Assembly: GCA_024234875.1 (NCBI GenBank)
Contig: JACKNM010000004.1
Coordinates: forward strand, 434,001 to 498,000
Length of the DNA: 64,000 nucleotides
Direction: 5' to 3'
From: Ectothiorhodospiraceae bacterium
Lineage (GTDB): Bacteria; Pseudomonadota; Gammaproteobacteria; HK1
Part shown: in pieces, positions 52,634 through 60,824 of the stretch
Position numbering within the stretch: position 1 is the first letter of the stretch
How the letters are laid out: each line of letters starts with the position of its first letter
Made by a program: the position numbers and the translations under genes
Notes under the pieces: model-generated
Seen by the model: only the letters and a program-made list of their open reading frames with translations
What the model was told of the DNA's origin: nothing
Database searches by the model: none

Positions 52634-54838
52634 ATGACCGTTCGACGCGCCGCACCGGCGAGCCCCTCGAAACCTGCTCCGCCGTCAGGCCGACCGGCAG
52701 CCGCAGCGGCGCGGATCGCATCGACCCTGCCCCGCTCGCTCGTGGTCGCCGCCACGCTGCTCGGCCTCACCGCGCTCGGGTCCGGCGTGCTCGGCATGCT
52801 GCTCGACGGAACGACCGGCCGGCTGGGCGCAGGCATCGCGTTCGGCGTCGCGGCGGCGATCCTCGCCGGGACGCTCCTCGGCCTCGCCCTGGCGGTCGTC
52901 TCCCGACGTACGGGCAGACCGGCCGCGCTCGCTCGCGCGCTGCGCGAGCTCGACGGCGGCGAGCTCAGTCGCGCGGGCCGTGACCTGACGCGCGTGATCG
53001 AGGCCGCGCCGAACGGCGTGCTCACGGTCGACGCCGAGGGACGGATCGCGACCGCCAACCGCGAGCTCGAGCGCATTCTCGGCTACGAGCCCGGAGAGCT
53101 GGTCGGCGAGCCGGTGGAGTGCCTGGTGCCACGGTCCGAGCGGCCGACCCACGCGAGCTGGCGTCGTGGCTATCTGGCTCGTCCCGCCACCCGGCGCATG
53201 GGGACCGGGCGGGACCTCACCGCACTGCGCAAGGACGGATCCGAGGTACCGGTCGAGATCGGGCTCAGCACGGTCGAGACCTCGGGCGGCGTGATGGTGC
53301 TGGTCGCCGTCACCGACATCAGCGAGCGGGTGCGATTGCGCAGGAGAGAGGCGGCGGTCGAGCGCCGTTTCCGCGTGCTCTACGAGCGCACCCCGTTGAT
53401 GCTGCATTCGCTCGACCGGAGCGGTCGCATCCGCGAGGTGAGCGACTACTGGCTCGATGCGCTCGGGTACGACCGCGAAAGCGTGGTCGGCCGCGATCTC
53501 TGCGAGCTCATGACGCCCGAGAGCGCGGAGGTCGTGCGCGCTCGGGGTTGGCCCACCCTGCACCAGACGGGCACGCTGCGTGCGATGCCGTGCACGGTGC
53601 GCCGCAACGACGGCACCTCGATCGACGTCGAGCTGTCGGCGGTGCACCAGGAAGGCGACGACCCCGACCTCGACGGCAGCATCGGCTTCATGCTCGACGT
53701 GTCCGCTCGCCTTCGCTCGGAGCGGCTGCTGCGCGCGAACGAGATCCGACTGCGCAGCTTCCTCGAGCATCTCCAGCACGGAGTGGCCTATTTCGACGCC
53801 GACGACCGACTCGTCTACTGCAACGGCGAGTACGCCCGCCTCAACGCCGACCTCGCGGTGCACCTGCAGCCCGGTGTGCGGTTCGAGACCCTGGTGCGTG
53901 CGAGCGCTCGAAGGCGCGTCGCGGCCGGCAACGCGCAGTCCGTCGATGCCTACGTCGCCGACCGACTCGAGCGTCACCGCAACCCCGGGGAGATGATCGA
54001 GCGGCGGCGACTCGACGGCGGCGCCCACCTCATCCGCGAGACCCGGACCCCGGACGGCGGCACCATGGTGTCGTTCGTCGACGTGACCGAGATTCGGCTG
54101 CGCGAGCGCGAGCTCGAGCGCTCCAACGCCGACCTCGAGCAGTTCGCCTACGCTGCCTCCCACGACCTGCAGCAGCCGCTACGCGCCATCAGCGGCTACG
54201 TGCAGCTTCTCGCCCGGCGCTACCGTGGCCGGCTCGACGACGACGCCGACACCTTCATCGACTTCGCGGTGCAGGGCGCGCAGCGAATGCAGCAGCTCAT
54301 CGACGACCTGCTTCGGTACTCCCGGGTCGGTGCCGATACCAGGAGGGAACCGGTCGACCCGGCGGCCGCGCTCGACGAGGCGCTGGACGACCTGCGGGTG
54401 GCGATCGAGGAGTCCGGAGCGCGGATCGTCGTCGGCCCGCTGCCACCGGTGCTGGCGGATCGGACGAGGCTGCGGCACGTGTTCCAGAACCTGATCGGCA
54501 ATTCCCTGAAGTTCCGGAGCGAGCACCCTCCGGACATCCGGATCGACGCCGTCGAGCTCGGATCGACGGTCGAGATTCGGGTCTGCGACAACGGCATCGG
54601 CATCGCTCCCGAGCACCGGGAACGCGTGTTCGCGGTCTTCCAGCGCCTGCACAGCGCCAGCGAGTACCCCGGAACCGGCATCGGCCTGGCGCTGTGCAAG
54701 CGCATCATCGAGGGCTTCGGGGGCAGGATCTGGGCTGCCGCGCCACCGGCAACCGAGGCGGGACCGGCGTTCGGGGTATGTTTTCACTTCGCCCTCGCGA
54801 GCGCCCGCCAACCCCACGAGCAGGACGACGCGACATGA
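52634..54838 (+). CDS. Membrane PAS-domain sensor histidine kinase
   Basis: The 734-residue protein has two hydrophobic segments near the N-terminus (about 34-56 and 63-88) with almost no periplasmic loop, then three PAS domains (about 115-236, 244-362, 372-485), a HisKA dimerisation helix with phospho-acceptor H510 ('AASHDLQQPLRAISGY') and a HATPase domain ('FQNLIGNSLKFRS', 'VCDNGIGIAPEHRERVF', 'GTGIGLALCKRIIEGFGGRIW'). The H-box form is that of bacteriophytochrome-like kinases, which partner with small Rcp1-type regulators; exactly such a regulator overlaps its stop (ATGA). Confidence 0.93.
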   Translation: MTVRRAAPASPSKPAPPSGRPAAAAARIASTLPRSLVVAATLLGLTALGSGVLGMLLDGTTGRLGAGIAFGVAAAILAGTLLGLALAVVSRRTGRPAALARALRELDGGELSRAGRDLTRVIEAAPNGVLTVDAEGRIATANRELERILGYEPGELVGEPVECLVPRSERPTHASWRRGYLARPATRRMGTGRDLTALRKDGSEVPVEIGLSTVETSGGVMVLVAVTDISERVRLRRREAAVERRFRVLYERTPLMLHSLDRSGRIREVSDYWLDALGYDRESVVGRDLCELMTPESAEVVRARGWPTLHQTGTLRAMPCTVRRNDGTSIDVELSAVHQEGDDPDLDGSIGFMLDVSARLRSERLLRANEIRLRSFLEHLQHGVAYFDADDRLVYCNGEYARLNADLAVHLQPGVRFETLVRASARRRVAAGNAQSVDAYVADRLERHRNPGEMIERRRLDGGAHLIRETRTPDGGTMVSFVDVTEIRLRERELERSNADLEQFAYAASHDLQQPLRAISGYVQLLARRYRGRLDDDADTFIDFAVQGAQRMQQLIDDLLRYSRVGADTRREPVDPAAALDEALDDLRVAIEESGARIVVGPLPPVLADRTRLRHVFQNLIGNSLKFRSEHPPDIRIDAVELGSTVEIRVCDNGIGIAPEHRERVFAVFQRLHSASEYPGTGIGLALCKRIIEGFGGRIWAAAPPATEAGPAFGVCFHFALASARQPHEQDDAT

Positions 54839-55299
54839 CGACACCAGGCCGTCAGCCAGATCGGCCCGACTCCGCGCCACCCGCGCGTTCCCCGCGCCAG
54901 CGCCTGCTGCTGGTGGAGGACAACCCGGCGGACGTCCTGCTGTTCTCCGAGGCGGTGCGCGAGACCGCGTGCGCCCTCGACGTGCAGATCGCGCCCGATG
55001 GCGAGGCGGCGCTGCGCGCATTGCGCGCCAATCGCGACGATCCCCCGGATCTCGTGGTGCTCGACCTCGATCTCCCGCGCAAGACCGGCATCGAGGTGCT
55101 GGACGAGATCGCGAGCGAGCCGGCGCTGCGCGCGCTCCCGGTGGTCGTCCTGACCACCTCGGGCACGGAGGAGGACATTCGCCGCTGCGAGCAGCGCGGG
55201 ATCCGCCGCTACGCTCGCAAGCCGGTGCACTTCTCCGACCTCACCGCCCTGGTGGTGGAGTTCGAGGCTCTCGCGCGACAGGTCGACCGACGTGGATGA
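54835..55299 (+). CDS. Single-domain response regulator (Rcp1-like)
   Basis: The 154-residue protein is a receiver domain only: acidic pair in 'LLLVEDNPADVLLF', phospho-acceptor D77 in 'LVVLDLDLPRKTGIEVL', conserved Thr/Ser in 'VVVLTTSGTEEDI' and lysine in 'RRYARKPVHF'. This Rcp1-type signature goes with kinases like the one upstream. Having no output domain, it must relay by protein contact, plausibly to the next protein. It is coupled to the kinase by ATGA overlap and to the next gene by an 8-base overlap. Confidence 0.93.
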   Translation: MTTPGRQPDRPDSAPPARSPRQRLLLVEDNPADVLLFSEAVRETACALDVQIAPDGEAALRALRANRDDPPDLVVLDLDLPRKTGIEVLDEIASEPALRALPVVVLTTSGTEEDIRRCEQRGIRRYARKPVHFSDLTALVVEFEALARQVDRRG

Positions 55300-57031
55300 G
55301 TGGTCCCACCCCACGCGCGTGCCGAAGGTCGCGGCGGACGACCCTGGCGACGCCGACGCGCTGAAGCTGCTCCTGGTCGAGGACAGCCCCTCCGACGCAC
55401 GCCTGGTGATCGAGGCGTTGCGAGACGCCGACGGCGTGCGCTTCGAGGTCACCCACGTCGAGCGCCTGTCGGACGCGCTGGCCCGCGTGCACGACGCCAC
55501 GTTCGACGTGGTGTTGATCGACCTGTCGCTACCGGACTCGCTCGGCGAGGACACCATGCTCGAGGTCCAGCGCACCGCCCCGAGCCTGCCGGTGGTGGTG
55601 CTGAGTGGCCACGACGACGACGACCTCGGGATGCGGCTGGTCGAGGCCGGCGCCCAGGACTACCTGGTCAAGGGTCAGACGGAGGGGCCGCGGCTCGGGC
55701 GCGCGCTCCGTTTCGCGGTGTCGCGCAAGCGCGCCGAGGAGCGTCTGAAGTCGATCGCCCAGCTCGACCCGTTGACCGGGCTCGCGAATCGGAGCCTGTT
55801 CGAGGACCGGCTCGACGGCGCGCTCGCACGCGCGCGGCGCCACGGCTCGTCGGCAGCGCTGGTGTTCCTGGATCTCGACCGATTCAAGACCGTCAACGAC
55901 AGCTACGGCCACGCCATCGGCGATCGACTGCTGTGCGAGGTCGCGGACCGCCTGCGTGGGGCGGTGCGCGACACCGACACCGTCGCCCGACTCGGGGGTG
56001 ACGAGTTCACGGTGCTGCTCGAGGACGTCGGCACGCGCGGCGATGCGGCGCGGGTGGCCGAGAAGATGATTGCGGCGTTCGCCGAGCCGGTTCAGCTCGG
56101 CGGCATGTCGCTGTCGGTGACCGCGAGCATCGGGATCGCGATGTTCCCGGAATCGGCCCCCGACGCGGCGACATTGGTCCGTCGCGCCGACCATGCGATG
56201 TACCTCGCCAAGCAGTCGGGGCGCAATCGGTTTCGCTTCCACGAGCCCATCCATCTGGAGCCGGACGAGCGCACCGTGGAGCGCGAGCAGCTCCTGCTCC
56301 GGGCGCTGGCCCACGACGAGCTGCGGCTCCTGTACCAGCCGGTCTTCGACCTCGCGACGCAGCGGGTGGTAACCGTCGAGGCGCTCGTACGGTGGCAGAG
56401 CGAGGGCTCGGGCTACCTGGTCGCGGCCTCCGAGTTCCTGCCGATCGCCGACCGCGCCGGCATCGTCGGGGCGGTCGGCGAATGGTCGCTGCGCGCGGCC
56501 TGCGATCAGCTCGCCCGCTGGCGGCTGGTGGGAATCGAGTCGGTCCGGGTGGCGGTCAATCTGCTGCCGGGCCAGGTCCTCGCGGCGGACTTGCCGGAGA
56601 CCATCGAGCGCATCCTGGCGGAGACGCACGTCGAGCCGGGCATGCTCGACCTCGAGGTTCCGGCGAGCACGTTGCTCGACCACCGCAACATCGTGGCACC
56701 GGTGCTCGCGCGGCTGCGCGAGCAGGGATTCCGGATCACGGTGGACCACCTGACCGAGCCCGAGACCAGCAGCGCGGTCCTCGAGGTGGCCGAGGTCGAT
56801 GCGCTCAAGCTACATCCCGCCGCGGTGATGAGCGCGCTCTCCGAGCCCGCCCAACGGGCGGCGCTCGAACGTGCTCGGGCCCGTGGCGTCACCCTGATCG
56901 GCGAGGGCATCGAGACGCGAGGCCAGCTCGAGGCGTTGTCGCGGCTGGGGGTCGAGCTCGCGCAGGGCTTCCTCCTCGCCCGCCCCCGCCGGGCGCTCGC
57001 GCTCGAGTCCAGCCTGCGCGGAGACGACTGA
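55292..57031 (+). CDS. Receiver-GGDEF-EAL protein (diguanylate cyclase; EAL degenerate)
   Basis: The 579-residue protein has a receiver domain with D77 ('VVLIDLSLPDSLGED'), a GGDEF domain with intact 'GGDEF' at 235-239 and I-site RDTD at 226-229, so it should make c-di-GMP and be product-inhibited. The EAL domain keeps E363-A-L, 'NLLPGQ', 'LKLHP', 'GEGIET' and 'AQGF'. However, the usual 'DDFGTG' loop reads 'DHLTEPE' and the usual 'ELTES' reads 'DLEVPAS', so phosphodiesterase activity is probably lost. GTG start 55292 overlaps the previous stop. It is probably the output of the upstream kinase. Confidence 0.92.
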   Translation: MDEWSHPTRVPKVAADDPGDADALKLLLVEDSPSDARLVIEALRDADGVRFEVTHVERLSDALARVHDATFDVVLIDLSLPDSLGEDTMLEVQRTAPSLPVVVLSGHDDDDLGMRLVEAGAQDYLVKGQTEGPRLGRALRFAVSRKRAEERLKSIAQLDPLTGLANRSLFEDRLDGALARARRHGSSAALVFLDLDRFKTVNDSYGHAIGDRLLCEVADRLRGAVRDTDTVARLGGDEFTVLLEDVGTRGDAARVAEKMIAAFAEPVQLGGMSLSVTASIGIAMFPESAPDAATLVRRADHAMYLAKQSGRNRFRFHEPIHLEPDERTVEREQLLLRALAHDELRLLYQPVFDLATQRVVTVEALVRWQSEGSGYLVAASEFLPIADRAGIVGAVGEWSLRAACDQLARWRLVGIESVRVAVNLLPGQVLAADLPETIERILAETHVEPGMLDLEVPASTLLDHRNIVAPVLARLREQGFRITVDHLTEPETSSAVLEVAEVDALKLHPAAVMSALSEPAQRAALERARARGVTLIGEGIETRGQLEALSRLGVELAQGFLLARPRRALALESSLRGDD

Positions 57032-57104
57032 GCTCGAGGCCCGCGGCCCACCGACTTCCACGCCACGCGTCGCCGTGGCAGGGTGTGGCGACACCCCGTC
57101 AGGG

Positions 57105-57644
57105 ATGGGGCCCGTCCCACGCCCGGCACCGACATTGAGCATCGATACCGCCCAGGTCGCGCAGCTCCTGGTCCTGATCGTCGCCGCCAACGCGGGCCCG
57201 GTGCTCGCCTGGCGCGTGCTCGGCGCGCGCCTCGGCACCCCGCTCGACCGGGGCCGGGTGCTGGGTGACGGGCATCGCCTGCTCGGAGCCGACAAGACCC
57301 TCCGCGGCGTGGTCGCGGGGATCGGCGCGGGGGCTGTCGCCGGGGCACTCCTCGGCCTCGGCGCGGGGCTCGGCGCGCTGTTCGGCCTGTGGGCGATGGT
57401 GGGCGACCTCTGCGCCAGCTTTCTCAAACGCCGACTCGGCCTCGCCGCGGGGACCTCCGCCCTCGGACTCGACCAGGTGCCCGAGTCGCTCCTCCCGCTA
57501 CTCGTGCTCCGCGAGGCGCTCGCCGCCGACGGCGTCACCATCGCCGCCGCGGTGCTCGCCTTCCTGGTGTTCGAGCGCTCGGTGTCGCCCTTGCTCCGCC
57601 GCCTGGGGATTCGGCGCCGACCAGGGCCCGGCGGCGCGGCGTGA
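57105..57644 (+). CDS. CDP-archaeol synthase-like membrane protein (CarS/DUF46)
   Basis: The 179-residue protein has four to five hydrophobic helices and the CarS family core 'GTPLDRGRVLGDGHRLLGADKTLRGVVAGIGAG' and 'GDLCASFLKRRLGLAAGTSALGLDQVPESLLPLL', close to the motif of archaeal CDP-archaeol synthase, which joins CTP to an unsaturated archaetidic acid. Bacterial homologues are known but their substrate is not settled; a CDP-diacylglycerol-type reaction is possible. The start is uncertain (GTG 57075, ATG 57105 or TTG 57135). Confidence 0.75.
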   Translation: MGPVPRPAPTLSIDTAQVAQLLVLIVAANAGPVLAWRVLGARLGTPLDRGRVLGDGHRLLGADKTLRGVVAGIGAGAVAGALLGLGAGLGALFGLWAMVGDLCASFLKRRLGLAAGTSALGLDQVPESLLPLLVLREALAADGVTIAAAVLAFLVFERSVSPLLRRLGIRRRPGPGGAA

Positions 57645-57684
57645 GCCCGCGAGGCCAACCCGGCCGACCGCGTCGGCCTGACGG

Positions 57685-58641
57685 TCAGCCGGCAATCAGC
57701 CGGTGCAGCGTCACCTCCGGCGGGCAGTTCAGTCGGACATCCACCACCGAGGCGCCCGACCCGACCGAGGTGTAGCCGTGCATCCCACGGTACTCCCACG
57801 CACCGCGACAGTAGCGCCGCGGGCAGCGGTAGGTGTCGGTCAACACGGGAAAGCCACCAGGCAGACAGATCTGCCCGCCGTGGGTGTGCCCGCAGAGCAT
57901 CGCGCCGAAGCCGGCATGACTCGCCCGGCGGTAGATCTCGGGGCTGTGGGCGAGCAGCAGCGAGGCCGAGCCCGCAGGGATGCCGTCGGCCGCGCGCTCG
58001 AGGTTGTCGGCCCGGAAGTAGTGGGGGTCGTCGACGCCGGCCAGGTACAGCACCTCACCGTCGCGCTCCAGCGGCACCCATTCGTTGAGTAGCACCCGGA
58101 TCCCGCAGGCCTCGATCGCGGGCACCATGTGGATGCTGTCGTGATTGCCGAGCACCGCGAACACCGATTCGCCGAGCTGACTGCGCAGGCGCCGCAGCGC
58201 GTCGACCGCCGGCTCCCAGGGACCGCTGGTCGCGGCGCGAAAGTCGCCGGTGAGGACAGCGACGTCGTAATCGAGCGCGTAGATCCGCTCCATCAGCACC
58301 GCCGGCAAGTCCTCGCGGAGGTCGAGGTGGAGGTCGCTCAGATGGAGCACCCGCAAACCCTGCAACGGCGCCGGTAGCCCGTGGATCGGCAGGTCGTGAT
58401 GCCGGACCTCGATCGCGGCCACGTTGCGCCGCCCACGCTGGTGGAGGCCGCAGGCGCGCAACGCGGTGCGGATGAGCCCGTGCATCGAGTACCAGTTCTC
58501 GAGGTGGAAGAACCACGCCCGCGGTCCGAAGAACACGTCCGCCCGGTGGTCCAGCTCGATGCCGAGACGCAGACGCAGGTGCGTCGAGGGGACGCGCGCG
58601 ATGAGCGCGTCGGCGACGTCGTCGAAGTTCGGATGCCTCAT
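57685..58641 (-). CDS. Metallophosphoesterase (YaeI-like calcineurin-type)
   Basis: The 318-residue protein has the full metal-site set: 'HLSDLHLD', 'VLTGDFR', 'VLGNHD', 'LLLAHSPEIY' and 'CGHTHGGQICLPG'. It resembles YaeI-type phosphodiesterases, although no N-terminal membrane helix is evident. Its ATG at 58641 lies one base after the upstream anti-sigma kinase stop, so the two are coupled. Substrate unknown. Confidence 0.9.
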   Translation of the reverse strand: MRHPNFDDVADALIARVPSTHLRLRLGIELDHRADVFFGPRAWFFHLENWYSMHGLIRTALRACGLHQRGRRNVAAIEVRHHDLPIHGLPAPLQGLRVLHLSDLHLDLREDLPAVLMERIYALDYDVAVLTGDFRAATSGPWEPAVDALRRLRSQLGESVFAVLGNHDSIHMVPAIEACGIRVLLNEWVPLERDGEVLYLAGVDDPHYFRADNLERAADGIPAGSASLLLAHSPEIYRRASHAGFGAMLCGHTHGGQICLPGGFPVLTDTYRCPRRYCRGAWEYRGMHGYTSVGSGASVVDVRLNCPPEVTLHRLIAG

Positions 58642-58642
58642 C

Positions 58643-59089
58643 TCAGACCGTGGATGGCAGGCGGCACAGCAGCCGCACGTGGTTCTCGTGACCGTCGCGC
58701 CGGTACTCGACACACGGGCAATGGTGGCGGATCAGCGCCCACCCAAGGCCGCCGACGGGTCGGCCGTCGGCGCCACCGTCGAGCGACGCGGGGGGCACGT
58801 CGCGATTGGGATCGAACGGGCGACCGCGGTCGATGCACTCGACGAGCACCGCACCGGCGGTCACCCCGAGGGAGAGGTCGATCGGCGCATCGGGCGGCGC
58901 TCCGCCGTGGGTGATCGAGTTGGTGACCAGCTCCTCGACCACCAGGCGCAGGATGCGCGCATCGTGAGCGTCGAGCCCGACCACGCGGGCGAAGCGGTCG
59001 GTCACGAGCAGGGCGCCGTCCAACGCACCGATGTGGTTCGCGAGCCGAACCCGCTCGAAGCCTGTGCTAGCATCGGGCATCGCGCGCAT
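58643..59089 (-). CDS. Anti-sigma-factor-type serine kinase (RsbW-like HATPase)
   Basis: The protein has 148 residues from the ATG at 59089 (alternatives 59131 and 59080). It is a GHKL ATPase with N-box 'VVEELVTNSITHGG', G1 'CIDRGRPFDP' and G2 'GGLGWALI', the form of RsbW/SpoIIAB-like kinases that bind sigma factors or phosphorylate antagonists. No cognate sigma factor or anti-anti-sigma (STAS) gene is adjacent. The start is uncertain because a divergent FecR gene begins at 59146. Confidence 0.82.
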   Translation of the reverse strand: MRAMPDASTGFERVRLANHIGALDGALLVTDRFARVVGLDAHDARILRLVVEELVTNSITHGGAPPDAPIDLSLGVTAGAVLVECIDRGRPFDPNRDVPPASLDGGADGRPVGGLGWALIRHHCPCVEYRRDGHENHVRLLCRLPSTV

Positions 59090-59145
59090 GCGTGGTCTCG
59101 TTCCGAGCGTGGCGGCGACAGAATAGCCCATCAGTGGAGAATCCC

Positions 59146-59574
59146 ATGAGCGTGCTGCGCACGATGTTGGTTCTCACCCTCCTCGCTCCGCTCACTGCCG
59201 CAGCCGACATCGGGCAGATCAAGACGCTCGCCGGTGGCGTGACGGTGTTGCGCGGCGGTGCTTCCATTCCGGCCACGCTGGGCCTGCGTCTGGAGGCGGC
59301 CGACGTCGTCGAGACCGCCAGCGACGGCGAGGTCGGCATCACCTTCGTGGACAACACGCGCATGTCGGCCGGCCCCGGCAGCCGCATCGAGCTCGCCCGC
59401 TTTCGCTTCGACGCGACCACCCACGACGGCGAGTTCGTGACCCGGGTGCGACGCGGGACGCTCTCGGTCATCTCCGGGCAGATGGCCAAGCGGTCGCCCG
59501 ACGCGATGAAGGTCGAGACCCCGACCTCCGTGCTCGCGGTGCGCGGAACGCGGTTCCTGGTGAAGGTCGACTGA
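59146..59574 (+). CDS. FecR-domain exported protein
   Basis: The 142-residue protein has a signal peptide ('LVLTLLAPLTAAA') and a FecR domain: 'IGQIKTLAGGVTVLRGGASIPATLGLRLEAADVVETASDGEVGITFVDNTRMSAGPGSRIEL', then 'TPTSVLAVRGTRFLVKV'. It is probably periplasmic and anchored or scaffold-like. GGAGA lies six bases before ATG 59146. The OmpA lipoprotein gene starts one base after its stop, so they are co-translated. Confidence 0.9.
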   Translation: MSVLRTMLVLTLLAPLTAAADIGQIKTLAGGVTVLRGGASIPATLGLRLEAADVVETASDGEVGITFVDNTRMSAGPGSRIELARFRFDATTHDGEFVTRVRRGTLSVISGQMAKRSPDAMKVETPTSVLAVRGTRFLVKVD

Positions 59575-59575
59575 C

Positions 59576-60163
59576 GTGCGCTGGATGGCGGTCGCGGTGG
59601 TCGGTCTGGCGGCGACGCTGGCCGGATGCAGCCGAGATCTCGTGGTGCTGCTGCCGGACGAGGACGGCAAGGTGGGGCAGCTCGCGGTCCGCAGCGATGG
59701 GGGAGACGTGGTGCTCGACTCCGCCTATGCCGCCTCGGAGGGCGGGGGATTCACCGGCCCGGTCACCCGCACCGCCGGCGAGGCCGAGGTCGATGCGACC
59801 TTCGCACGAGCACTGGCGGCGTTGCCGGCAGCGCCGGCGCACTTCACCCTCTACTTCACCGAGGGCACCACCAACCTCGAGCGCGACTCGGCCGACGAGA
59901 TGCAGGCCATGCTCGACGAGGTGGCGCGCCGCGCCGCGCCCGAGGTGCAGGTCACCGGGCACACCGACCGGCTCGGCTCCGTCGCGGACAACGATCGGCT
60001 GGCGCGCCAGCGCGCGGCGATGGTACGTGGCGTGCTCATCCGGCGTGGCCTGGCCGGCTCGATGGTCCGCGCGGTCGGTCGGGGCGAGCGCGAGCCGCTG
60101 GTTCCGACCGCCGACGAGGTGCGCGAGCCGCGCAATCGGCGAGTGGAGATCACCGTGCGATAG
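59576..60163 (+). CDS. OmpA-family lipoprotein
   Basis: The 195-residue protein has a lipobox 'LAGC' with C18 as the lipidated residue, a ~70-residue linker and a C-terminal OmpA peptidoglycan-binding domain ('LYFTEGTTNLERDS...VQVTGHTDRLGSVADNDRLARQRAAMVR...NRRVEI'). It would tether the outer membrane to peptidoglycan. GTG start 59576. Pairing with a FecR-domain protein is a recurrent gene order. Confidence 0.9.
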   Translation: MRWMAVAVVGLAATLAGCSRDLVVLLPDEDGKVGQLAVRSDGGDVVLDSAYAASEGGGFTGPVTRTAGEAEVDATFARALAALPAAPAHFTLYFTEGTTNLERDSADEMQAMLDEVARRAAPEVQVTGHTDRLGSVADNDRLARQRAAMVRGVLIRRGLAGSMVRAVGRGEREPLVPTADEVREPRNRRVEITVR

Positions 60164-60207
60164 GCGCGATTTTGCCGAGCCAGCCGCGATCTTCATCGCC
60201 CGACCTG

Positions 60208-60236
60208 TTGCATCTGCTCTATTCGGCGACTAAATT
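60208..60236 (+). promoter_or_regulatory. Sigma-70-type promoter of the Xre antitoxin gene
   Basis: TTGCAT (60208-60213) and TAAATT (60231-60236) are separated by exactly 17 bp in a locally AT-rich stretch, placing transcription start near 60243, about 27 bases before the start codon. This is among the best-matching promoters in the window. Confidence 0.6.
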
Positions 60237-60254
60237 CTGCGGATACAGCAAGAC

Positions 60255-60267
60255 AGGCGAAACGCCT
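60255..60267. promoter_or_regulatory. Candidate autoregulatory operator of the toxin-antitoxin module
   Basis: AGGCG-AAA-CGCCT is a perfect inverted repeat with 5-bp arms between the predicted transcription start and the antitoxin start codon. Xre-type antitoxins commonly bind such palindromes to repress their own operon. Confidence 0.4.
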
Positions 60268-60269
60268 CG

Positions 60270-60635
60270 ATGGTGAATCTGGCCACCAGCACGGTTTCCG
60301 CACCGGACCCGGCCCACGTCCTGTCCAAGGCCCTGCTCAGTGCTGGCCGAAGACTGGGGTTGTCGCAGGCCGACATCGGCCGCATCGTCGGCAAGGACCG
60401 CAGCTCCATCGCCCGCGGGCTCGCGCCCGACACCAAGTCCGGTGAGCTTGCCCTGATGCTCATTCGCGTCTACCGCAGCCTCCACGTCCTGGTCGGCGGC
60501 GAGGGATCGGACATCAGGCACTGGATGCGCACCCCGAACCATCACACCCGGGGTGTGCCGGCGGAGCAGTGCAAGACCGTCCAGGGCTTGAGCGAGGTGG
60601 TCGCCTACCTCGATGCCATGCGCGGCAAGCTCTGA
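60270..60635 (+). CDS. MbcA/ParS/Xre (DUF2384) antitoxin
   Basis: The 121-residue protein has an Xre-like helix-turn-helix ('RRLGLSQADIGRIVGKDRSSIARGL', about 27-51) and the C-terminal toxin-binding region of MbcA/Xre antitoxins ('MLIRVYRSLHVLVGGEGSDIRHWMRTPN...VQGLSEVVAYLDAMRG'). It neutralises the RES toxin encoded next and should autoregulate. Unusually, the toxin gene is 189 bases away because of an inserted inverted-repeat element. Confidence 0.92.
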   Translation: MVNLATSTVSAPDPAHVLSKALLSAGRRLGLSQADIGRIVGKDRSSIARGLAPDTKSGELALMLIRVYRSLHVLVGGEGSDIRHWMRTPNHHTRGVPAEQCKTVQGLSEVVAYLDAMRGKL

Positions 60636-60819
60636 AAGGGTGTCATCCGAGATGATGACCTGCGGCGAGGCTCGCCGAGTCCGCCTGGCCGCGTCATGGG
60701 GCCCCCATCGCCCGCTCGCATGGCTCGGCCATGCTCCCGGTCGACGTGCACCCCCACGCCTTGCCAGTCCGCCCCAGGAATCCTCTCGCGACGGCCATCA
60801 TCTCGGTGGCACCCTCTGA
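60630..60819. mobile_element. MITE-like inverted-repeat insertion between antitoxin and toxin
   Basis: The left end (60637-60657, starting AGGGTGTCATCC) and the reverse complement of the right end (60796-60815, AGGGTGCCACCGAGATGATG) match at 19 of 21 positions. The interval carries no convincing gene. The hexamer CTCTGA occurs at both borders (60630-60635 and 60814-60819), consistent with a target-site duplication. Removing the insert puts the toxin GTG five bases after the antitoxin TGA, the usual operon spacing. It may alter toxin/antitoxin ratio through its hairpin. Confidence 0.65.
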
Positions 60820-60824
60820 CCGCC

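Noticed and set aside
36010..57644. Archaeal lipid pathway formed by the geranylgeranyl-reductase-like and CarS-like genes
   Set aside because: They are about 20 kb apart, not co-oriented in an operon, and no prenyl-glycerol synthase gene is present in the window.
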